Below are positions 7,102-11,853 of a DNA stretch of 11,853 bases, piece after piece. The notes beneath the pieces are model-generated. The model did not search any database and had not been told where the DNA came from. It saw only the letters and a program-made list of their open reading frames with translations. The DNA is from DATDCV01 sp036524155. GTDB lineage: Bacteria > Verrucomicrobiota > Verrucomicrobiia > Limisphaerales > UBA8199. Each line of letters starts with the position of its first letter. The stretch's first letter is position 1. Position numbers and translations under genes: made by a program. The stretch lies in assembly GCA_036524155.1 (NCBI GenBank), contig DATDCV010000042.1, positions 1-11,853 on the forward strand, given 5' to 3'.

Positions 7102-7395
7102 ATGGCTCATCAAGCAATTGGAATGATCGAAACTCGCGGATTGGTCGCTCTCGTCGAGGGCACCGACGCGATGCTCAAGGCCGCCAACGTGGAACTGGCC
7201 GGACCGATGACCCAGGTCGGCAACGCGCTGGTCACGGCGGTCGTGGTCGGAGATGTCGCGGCCGTCAAGGCGGCGACCGACGCGGGCGCTCAGGCCATCA
7301 AGGCCATCAAAGGCGAGTTGGTGAGCGTCCATGTGATCGCCCGGCCGCATGCCGACGTTGATGCCGTGCTGCCCAAAAAGCCGGTGGCGAAGTGA
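7102..7395 (+). CDS. BMC-H shell protein 3 with altered pore loop
   Basis: Third BMC-H facet protein, 97 residues, starting two bases after the kinase stop, so probably translationally coupled. AIGMIETRG, DAMLKAANV (edge Lys26) and RPH (81-83) are conserved. By alignment to PduA the pore segment is longer by one residue and reads TQVGNA (37-42) instead of KIGSG, losing both the pore lysine and a glycine. A second one-residue insertion lies before the last strand (AIKAIKGELV, 65-74). The extra residue should change pore diameter or shape. The family fold is not in doubt; whether it forms homohexamers or mixed hexamers is unknown. The first 30 bases are almost identical to those of BMC-H2, which points to paralogy within the operon. 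Confidence 0.95.
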   Translation: MAHQAIGMIETRGLVALVEGTDAMLKAANVELAGPMTQVGNALVTAVVVGDVAAVKAATDAGAQAIKAIKGELVSVHVIARPHADVDAVLPKKPVAK

Positions 7396-7407
7396 GTTCG
7401 AAGCAAC

Positions 7408-7459
7408 CCCGAGTGTTGAGGTGAGCGGCGCTGCCAAGGCGCCAGTCGCCCTGCTCGGG
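7408..7459 (+). other. Nested inverted repeats between BMC-H3 and BMC-P1
   Basis: Within the 110-base gap, CCCGAG (7408-7413) can pair with CTCGGG (7454-7459). Inside it, GGCGC (7427-7431) can pair with GCGCC (7439-7443) around a TGCCAAG loop. There is no T-tract, so it is not a typical terminator. It may be a structured spacer in the operon mRNA. GC-rich DNA yields such pairings often, so confidence is low. Confidence 0.3.
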
Positions 7460-7505
7460 AACCTGAGGCACAGCTCATCGCCAACTAATCAACCATCACC
7501 AACAT

Positions 7506-7823
7506 ATGTTCCTGGCAAGAGTAGAAGGTTCGGTTGTAGCGACCAAGAAGGATGCGTCCATGGGCGGCCGCAAGCTGCTTTTGGTCCGACCGCAACTGGT
7601 CGATGACAAAGACCCCACGAAATTTCGGCCAGGCGCGAACACAATCGTCGCCGTCGATAGCGTGGGTGCCGGAGTCGGTGAGTTGGTGATGTTCTGCCAG
7701 GGCAGCTCCGCCCGCCTGGCTCCCAATCTTAAAGACGCCCCGGTGGATGCGGTCATCATCGGGATCGTCGACAGCGTGGACGTGCTCGGCAAAGAAATTT
7801 ACAGCGCGCGCCAGCCAGCGTAG
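7506..7823 (+). CDS. BMC-P vertex protein 1 (EutN/CcmL family)
   Basis: Pentameric shell vertex protein, 105 residues, of the EutN/CcmL family (PF03319), which caps the twelve corners of the icosahedral shell. Hallmarks are the N-terminal MFLARVEGSVVATKK strand pair, the GRKLLLVRPQ strand (21-30), the VDSVGAGVGELVMFCQGSSAR core (50-70) and the C-terminal VDAVIIGIVDSVD strand (80-92). It is the most canonical and complete of the three BMC-P paralogues in the operon. No Shine-Dalgarno sequence is visible upstream of the ATG. Three BMC-P genes are usual for PVM-type loci. Confidence 0.95.
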   Translation: MFLARVEGSVVATKKDASMGGRKLLLVRPQLVDDKDPTKFRPGANTIVAVDSVGAGVGELVMFCQGSSARLAPNLKDAPVDAVIIGIVDSVDVLGKEIYSARQPA

Positions 7824-7895
7824 GGGCCGTGAAAAACAAAAACACCAGCAGGCTTGCCCAGAGTGAAATCAGGGAGACCGTACGCCTCGGCTCAC

Positions 7896-7908
7896 TTCGG
7901 ATTTCGAA
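7896..7908. repeat. Solitary copy of the TTCGGAT heptamer motif
   Basis: TTCGGATTTCGAA lies ten bases before the aldehyde dehydrogenase start. It matches the heptamer repeat element found at 9773-9832, so this short sequence may be a minimal or decayed copy of the same repeat family. The match is short, so it could be chance. Confidence 0.35.
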
Positions 7909-7917
7909 TATCTTAAT

Positions 7918-9420
7918 ATGAGTGCCGTCAATGAAACATTGATTCGCGACGTGGTCGCCGAGGTGCTCGGCAGGCTGAGCCAGGGCTCCGCCGCCAAACC
8001 GACAACTGCGCCGTCCCCTGCCCCGCGTTCGCAGACCTGTGAGTGCGGCGGTGCTAATCGACCCAGCGGCGGCAGCCTGAGCCGCGGAAATCTCGGTGTG
8101 TTCCAGGACGCCGGGGAGGCATGTGCGGCAGCGCAGGAGGCCTTTTTGCAGCTCAAGAAGAAGGGAGTGTCAGCCCGCGCCAAAGTGGTCGAGTTGGTGA
8201 AGGGAATCGCAGACGCGAACGCAACTGAATGGGGTCGAATCGAGTTGGAGGAAACGAAAATCGGGCGGCTCGATCACAAGATCGAAAAGCTGAAGATCCT
8301 CAAGCTGGTGCCCGGAGTCGAGTGGTTGCACCCCGACGGCCGGAGCGGCGACCACGGGATAACCCTCGAAGAATACACGCCGTTCGGCGTGGTGGCCGCC
8401 ATCACGCCTTCGACCCACTCGATACCCACGCTGAGCGGCAATATCGTCAACATGGTCGCCGCGGGGAATTCCGTCGTCTTCAATGCGCATCCTGCGGCCG
8501 CGAAATGCGCCGCGCTGGCTGTCCGGGAATACAACCGCGCGATCGAGCGCGAGGTCGGAATTCAGAACCTGGTGACTATCATCGAGCAGCCGACGCTCGA
8601 TTCTTTCAAAACCATTTGCGGCCACGACGCCGTCCGGTTGCTGTGTGTCACCGGCGGCCCGGCGGTCGTAAAGGCCGCGATGCAAACCGGCAAGCGCGCG
8701 ATCTGCGCCGGTCCCGGAAATCCGCCGGTTCTGGTGGACGACACCGCGTGCATGAAACGCGCGGCCCGTTTTATTATCCAGGGCGCGGCCTATGATAACA
8801 ACCTGCTGTGCATTGGCGAAAAAGAGGTGTTCGCATTGGACCGCATTGCGGATGAATTGATGAAGCAGTTGGAGAACGCCGGGGCGGTGCGCCTGAACGC
8901 TCCGCAACTGGAGCGTCTCACCAAAGAAGCGTTCACCTTCAAAGAAGGCCACGGCGGCGGCTGTCCTGAACCCGTGGTCAACAAAGCCCTGATTGGGAAA
9001 GACGCCGCGGTGCTGGCAAAAGCCGCCGGCGTTACCGTGCCCGAAAACACCGAGTTGCTGTTTGCCGAAACCGCCAACGACCATCCGTTCGTCAAGGAAG
9101 AGCAGATGATGCCCTTCATCCCGATCGTCCGGATCCGGAGTATCGAGGACGGCATCGAAAACTCCCTGGCGGCCGAGCACAACTACAAGCACACGTCTAT
9201 CATTCATTCGCACGACGTCGAGCACATGACCGCGATGGCGCGGGCGCTGGACACTACGTTGTTCGTCAAGAACGGACCCTGCATGGCCGGGTTGGGTCTC
9301 GGCGGTGAAGGCTACTTGAGCTACTCGATCGCCACTCCGACCGGCGAGGGTGTCACGAATCCCAAAACCTTCACGCGCGTCCGACGCTGCGTGATGGTGG
9401 ATAACCTGAGGATCTATTGA
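7918..9420 (+). CDS. CoA-acylating aldehyde dehydrogenase, BMC type
   Basis: Enzyme of 500 residues of the PduP/EutE-like aldehyde dehydrogenase group, expected to oxidise L-lactaldehyde (or propionaldehyde) with NAD+ and CoA to the acyl-CoA inside the shell. Residues 5-20 (NETLIRDVVAEVLGRL) are an amphipathic helix like known N-terminal encapsulation peptides. A Ser/Pro/Ala-rich linker with an odd CECGG (41-45) runs to about residue 57. The ALDH domain follows: EEYTPFGVVAAITPSTHSIP (151-170), the TGGPAVVKAA nucleotide-binding segment (245-254), CAGPGNPPVLVDD (263-275) and the catalytic Cys298 in NNLLCIGEKEV. GPCMAGLGLGGEG (453-465) near the C-terminus is typical of acylating BMC members. It lies between BMC-P genes and abuts BMC-P2 with no gap. 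Substrate is inferred from the aldolase and from characterised PVM loci. Confidence 0.94.
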   Translation: MSAVNETLIRDVVAEVLGRLSQGSAAKPTTAPSPAPRSQTCECGGANRPSGGSLSRGNLGVFQDAGEACAAAQEAFLQLKKKGVSARAKVVELVKGIADANATEWGRIELEETKIGRLDHKIEKLKILKLVPGVEWLHPDGRSGDHGITLEEYTPFGVVAAITPSTHSIPTLSGNIVNMVAAGNSVVFNAHPAAAKCAALAVREYNRAIEREVGIQNLVTIIEQPTLDSFKTICGHDAVRLLCVTGGPAVVKAAMQTGKRAICAGPGNPPVLVDDTACMKRAARFIIQGAAYDNNLLCIGEKEVFALDRIADELMKQLENAGAVRLNAPQLERLTKEAFTFKEGHGGGCPEPVVNKALIGKDAAVLAKAAGVTVPENTELLFAETANDHPFVKEEQMMPFIPIVRIRSIEDGIENSLAAEHNYKHTSIIHSHDVEHMTAMARALDTTLFVKNGPCMAGLGLGGEGYLSYSIATPTGEGVTNPKTFTRVRRCVMVDNLRIY

Positions 9421-9690
9421 GTGCTGTTAGCCCGTGTAGAAGGCAATATCGTCGCGACCCGGAAGCACCCGAGTCTCGAGGGTTGGCGTTTGGTAATTTG
9501 CCAGCCGGAAAGCGCGGCCGGCGAGCCCGAAGGCGTTCCCCAAATCGCCATCGACCCCCACGGCGCGGGCCTGCACCAGCGGGTCGTGATCTCCTCCGAC
9601 GGGATGGCTGCCAGGAAAGCTGTGGATGACGAAAAAAGCCCGGCGCGGTGGATGATTGTGGCCGTGGTGGACGAAAGGGAAACGGCTTGA
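9421..9690 (+). CDS. BMC-P vertex protein 2, short form
   Basis: Second EutN/CcmL-family vertex protein, 89 residues. Translation begins at a GTG immediately after the aldehyde dehydrogenase stop (stop 9418-9420, start 9421), indicating tight coupling. It starts with the family signature (M)LLARVEGNIVATRKHPSL, followed by GWRLVICQPE and AIDPHGAGLHQRVVISSDG, and ends with a final strand, ARWMIVAVVDERET. The GxSAR segment of the canonical paralogue is changed to SSDGMAARKA (58-67), so its vertex surface probably differs. An inverted heptamer repeat starts four bases after the stop codon. Confidence 0.92.
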   Translation: MLLARVEGNIVATRKHPSLEGWRLVICQPESAAGEPEGVPQIAIDPHGAGLHQRVVISSDGMAARKAVDDEKSPARWMIVAVVDERETA

Positions 9691-9693
9691 AAA

Positions 9694-9832
9694 ATCCGAA
9701 ATCCGAAATCCGAAATCCGAAGGAAGCCCGAAGGCCGACACCCGAATGGGCAATGGGGATTCCCACGGTGCCTTCGGATTTCGGATTTCGACCTTCATTC
9801 GGGTTTCGGATTTCGGATTTAGGATTTCAGAC
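9694..9832. repeat. Inverted heptamer repeat element (ATCCGAA)n / (TTCGGAT)n
   Basis: Four perfect tandem copies of ATCCGAA occupy 9694-9721. The reverse complement TTCGGAT occurs at 9773-9779 and 9780-9786, then as five in-phase units at 9798-9832 (TTCGGGT, two perfect TTCGGAT, TTAGGAT, TTCAGAC). An extra pair, ACCCGAATG (9740-9748) with CATTCGGGT (9796-9804), supports one large foldback structure. The element fills the gap between BMC-P2 (stop 9690) and BMC-P3 (start 9836), leaving three bases on each side. Similar interspersed heptamer repeats are, from memory, common in Verrucomicrobia and Planctomycetes genomes. It carries no gene. Confidence 0.85.
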
Positions 9833-9835
9833 CAC

Positions 9836-10141
9836 ATGAGACTGGGACGGGTCATAGGCCGCGTAACGCTCAGCATGACGGTCCCCTGCCTTGAAGGCGC
9901 TCGCTGGCTGATCGTCTCGCCTTTCACGCGCGACCAATACCGGCAGGGTTTGGACGGCGCGCCGGAGCTGAGCAAAGAGCCGAGTCTTGTGGTTTATGAC
10001 GACCTCGGTGGCGCGCCCGGGCACATCATAGGTTTTGTTGAAGGACGCGAGGCAGCTTGCCCTTTCGAGAAGTCCACGCCCGTAGATGCGATCAATGCCG
10101 CGCTGGTCGATGAAATGTTTTACAGCCCTGATAAGAAATGA
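9836..10141 (+). CDS. BMC-P vertex protein 3, divergent
   Basis: Third EutN/CcmL-family protein, 101 residues. An open frame continues upstream to 9656, but that part would translate the repeat element. The ATG at 9836 gives the proper N-terminus MRLGRVIGRVTLSMTVPCL. The body shows GARWLIVSPF (21-30) and PSLVVYDDLGGAPGHIIGFVEG (48-69), a normal BMC-P core, then a C-terminal segment (PFEKSTPVDAINAALVDEMFY) matching the final strand and helix of this paralogue type. AGGA at 9821-9824, inside a variant repeat unit, is the nearest Shine-Dalgarno-like match, 11 bases from the ATG. The stop overlaps the aldolase start in an ATGA (10138-10141). Confidence 0.9.
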   Translation: MRLGRVIGRVTLSMTVPCLEGARWLIVSPFTRDQYRQGLDGAPELSKEPSLVVYDDLGGAPGHIIGFVEGREAACPFEKSTPVDAINAALVDEMFYSPDKK

Positions 10142-11187
10142 AAAACGTGATTAGCGTCCGCGATTTGGAGGAAATGCTGCGCACCGGCAAAGACCTGACC
10201 GCGCTGCCAGAAGATGCCCTGCTAACGCCCTCCGCACGCGATTTTCTCCGGGACCACGAGGCCGACGGCTCCCATGGTGCAGCCAGTGGCAGACCGGAGT
10301 CGCCCGGAGGCCCGTCCAGAAACGTCACGGCCGGCAGCACCAAGGCTGAAATTGAGGCGTTCTTCCAATCGCCCGCGATTCATGATTTGAAGCTCCAGTT
10401 GTGCGACATCGGGCGGCGGCTCTGGCAACGGGCTTACGTTGATGGCAATGGCGGCAACCTCGCGATCAAAGTCGCGTCAGACCTCGTGCTTTGCACGCCG
10501 ACGATGGTGTCCAAAGGCTTCATGAAACCCGAGGACATGTGCCTGGTGGATTTGGAAGGGAACCAAATGGCCGGCCGGCTGAAACGCACCAGCGAAATCC
10601 TGATGCATTTACAGATGATGAAACGCCAGCCCCGCGACGTCGCTTCAGTGCATTGTCATCCCCCCTACGCCACCGCCTTCGCGGTTGCCGGGGTCGAGCC
10701 GCCAACCTGCATGATCCCGGAGTTTGAGGTGTTCGCCTCGGTCGCCATTGCGCCCTATCGCACGCCTGGCACACCGGAAATGGGCAAGCTTGTATCCGAC
10801 CTGGTGGACAAACACAATGTGATCCTGATGGCCAACCATGGCGTGGTCGCCTGGAGCCACAACAGCATCGAAGATGCGTACTTCAAGATGGAAATCCTCG
10901 AAGCCTATTGCCGGACCGTGCTGGTGGCTTCTCAGCTCGGCAAGCAAGTCAATACCATGTCCCCCGCCCAACTGCAGGATCTGCTCCGGATCAAACAGAA
11001 CCTGGGGATTCCCGACCCGCGCTACGGGCTCAAAGAGTGCGAACTCTGCGACAACGACGGCTGGCGGCCGGGAGTGACCTGCGCCGTGCCTAACGCCGGC
11101 CAGGCACCCGCAACCGCTACCGCTGACCCCGAGGCCGAAGCCCTCGTACAGGCCATCACGGACCAAATCCTCGCCCAACAGAAGTGA
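10138..11187 (+). CDS. Class II aldolase, L-fuculose/L-rhamnulose-1-phosphate type
   Basis: Zinc aldolase of 349 residues, predicted to cleave L-fuculose-1-phosphate and/or L-rhamnulose-1-phosphate to DHAP and L-lactaldehyde, feeding the compartment. Residues about 80-290 are the class II aldolase/adducin domain (PF00596): GNGGNLAIK (103-111), SEILMH with Glu153, the zinc-binding VHCHP (His172, His174) and ANHG (His234). The protein is much longer than the roughly 215-residue E. coli FucA. Residues 1-40 carry VRDLEEMLRTGKDL then TPSARDFLRDH, resembling the N-terminal module of EutT and EutQ, followed by a Gly/Ser/Pro linker. Near the C-terminus are CELC (301-304), a Pro/Ala/Thr linker and an amphipathic helix (about 332-348, EAEALVQAITDQILAQQ) that fits a C-terminal encapsulation peptide. 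It overlaps BMC-P3 by four bases. Fucose and rhamnose cannot be distinguished by eye. Confidence 0.92.
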   Translation: MKNVISVRDLEEMLRTGKDLTALPEDALLTPSARDFLRDHEADGSHGAASGRPESPGGPSRNVTAGSTKAEIEAFFQSPAIHDLKLQLCDIGRRLWQRAYVDGNGGNLAIKVASDLVLCTPTMVSKGFMKPEDMCLVDLEGNQMAGRLKRTSEILMHLQMMKRQPRDVASVHCHPPYATAFAVAGVEPPTCMIPEFEVFASVAIAPYRTPGTPEMGKLVSDLVDKHNVILMANHGVVAWSHNSIEDAYFKMEILEAYCRTVLVASQLGKQVNTMSPAQLQDLLRIKQNLGIPDPRYGLKECELCDNDGWRPGVTCAVPNAGQAPATATADPEAEALVQAITDQILAQQK

Positions 11188-11224
11188 ACCACGAAGGAAT
11201 GCCATCTAGACACAAATCGTGGTT

Positions 11225-11853
11225 ATGAAAGTGACGATCATCGGCGGCGGCGGGCGAGTGGGTTCCTGCTCTGCATTCGCCCTGCAAGCCGTGGGGATCG
11301 TCTCGGAGATCCAGTTGCTCGATGCGAACCGTGACCTGGCCGACGGGGAAGCCCTGGACCTCCTCCACGGCACGGCATTTTCGGGCGACCAAAAGATCTA
11401 CGCGGGTGATTACGGACGAGCTGTTGACAGCGATATCTTTCTCATTACCGCCGGGCTGCGACGCAAGCCGGAGGAGTCCCGCCTGGACCTTATCAATCGA
11501 AACGTCGCGCTGTTCGTCCAAATTCTCGACAGCATGAGATCGGCCGGTTTCCGCAAGGAGGCGCACGCCTTCGTGGTGTCAAACCCGGTAGATGTTCTGA
11601 CGCAACTGGCCGTGCATCGACTCGGCCTGCCGTGGCAGCAGGTTTATGGGTTGGGAGCAATGCTCGACACATCGCGGTTCAGCTCGTTGATTGCCGACGA
11701 ACTCAAGCTGGCCCCCACACAGGTCAAGGCGCTCATCCTGGGCGAACATGGGGACTCCATGGTGCCGATTTGGTCCAGCGCGACGGTTAACGGCCTATCG
11801 CTGGCGGGACTCTCCGAATGCACACCCTCTTTCCAGAACGCTGTTTTCGAGCG
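11225..11853 (+). CDS. Lactate/malate dehydrogenase-family protein (partial)
   Basis: NAD-dependent oxidoreductase, 209 residues visible before the window ends, so the C-terminal third is missing. The Rossmann motif GGGGRVGS (7-14) and Asp33 at the end of the second strand (LLDANRD) indicate NAD preference. The catalytic set by family alignment is intact: Arg86 (ESRLDL), Asn120 (NPVDVLT), Asp148 and Arg151 (LDTSRF) and His175 (GEHGDSMVP). The substrate-specifying position (Gln102 in LDH, Arg in MalDH) is Arg80 in AGLRRKP, matching malate dehydrogenases. It begins 37 bases after the aldolase stop without an obvious ribosome binding site. In PVM-type loci a member of this family is thought to regenerate NAD+ for the aldehyde dehydrogenase. 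The actual substrate (lactaldehyde, lactate/pyruvate or malate/oxaloacetate) is open. No encapsulation peptide is visible at its N-terminus. Confidence 0.9.
   Translation, partial: MKVTIIGGGGRVGSCSAFALQAVGIVSEIQLLDANRDLADGEALDLLHGTAFSGDQKIYAGDYGRAVDSDIFLITAGLRRKPEESRLDLINRNVALFVQILDSMRSAGFRKEAHAFVVSNPVDVLTQLAVHRLGLPWQQVYGLGAMLDTSRFSSLIADELKLAPTQVKALILGEHGDSMVPIWSSATVNGLSLAGLSECTPSFQNAVFE

Noticed and set aside
8170..9225. Long antisense open frame (351 codons) inside the aldehyde dehydrogenase gene
   Set aside because: Its composition mirrors codon bias of the clear ALDH gene on the other strand. It has no recognisable motifs, and such antisense frames are common in GC-rich DNA.
9694..9832. 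CRISPR array
   Set aside because: The units are 7 bases long, tandem, without spacers, and inverted between the two arms. No cas genes are present.
9656..9835. N-terminal extension of BMC-P3 through the repeat element
   Set aside because: The extension would encode the NPKSEIRNP-type translation of the heptamer repeats and is unrelated to the BMC-P family. The ATG at 9836 gives a canonical N-terminus.

Overview
This window is a GC-rich stretch of a bacterial chromosome. Its core is a bacterial microcompartment (BMC) operon of the PVM type (Planctomycetes-Verrucomicrobia). The gene set points to the PVC superphylum: a DeoR regulator, a PduL phosphotransacylase, single-domain BMC-H and BMC-P shell genes with no BMC-T gene, an aldehyde dehydrogenase, a class II aldolase and a lactate/malate dehydrogenase-type oxidoreductase. 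A Verrucomicrobia member seems most likely, because of the neighbouring Tat-exported glycoside hydrolase-like protein, the mostly absent Shine-Dalgarno sequences and the (ATCCGAA)n heptamer repeats. That assignment is inference.

Layout. Positions 1-156 hold nothing I can name. 157-2370 (minus) encodes a Tat-exported glycoside hydrolase-like protein with a beta-galactosidase-trimerisation-like domain. Divergent to it, 2524-3465 (plus) encodes a polytopic membrane protein of unknown function. 3536-4318 (minus) is a DeoR-family regulator convergent with that gene. No clear terminator is visible in the 70 bases between them. The AT-rich interval 4319-4401 separates deoR from the BMC operon and carries three TTG(C/A)AAG sites at exact 10-bp spacing, the best candidate operator. 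The operon then runs on the plus strand to the window edge: pduL (4402), BMC-H1 (5125), BMC-H2 (5459), acetate-kinase-family kinase (5822), BMC-H3 (7102), BMC-P1 (7506), CoA-acylating aldehyde dehydrogenase (7918), BMC-P2 (9421), BMC-P3 (9836), class II aldolase (10138), and a lactate/malate dehydrogenase-like gene (11225) cut off by the window. No gap without a gene exceeds 160 bases.

How the genes work together. By analogy with the characterised PVM compartment, the aldolase would split L-fuculose-1-phosphate and/or L-rhamnulose-1-phosphate to DHAP and L-lactaldehyde inside the shell. The aldehyde dehydrogenase would make lactyl-CoA, PduL would exchange CoA for phosphate, and the kinase would give lactate plus ATP. 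The final dehydrogenase could recycle NADH inside the shell. The upstream isomerase and kinase are not in the window. Three enzymes carry amphipathic terminal helices that look like encapsulation peptides.

The system class is known, but several details deserve a second look. The kinase has lost the HRVVHGG motif and has Glu for the catalytic Asp. The aldolase has an N-terminal module like those of EutT/EutQ plus a C-terminal targeting-like helix. BMC-H3 has a lengthened, altered pore loop. An inverted heptamer-repeat element exactly fills the gap between two vertex-protein genes. The terminal dehydrogenase has Arg at the malate-specifying position.
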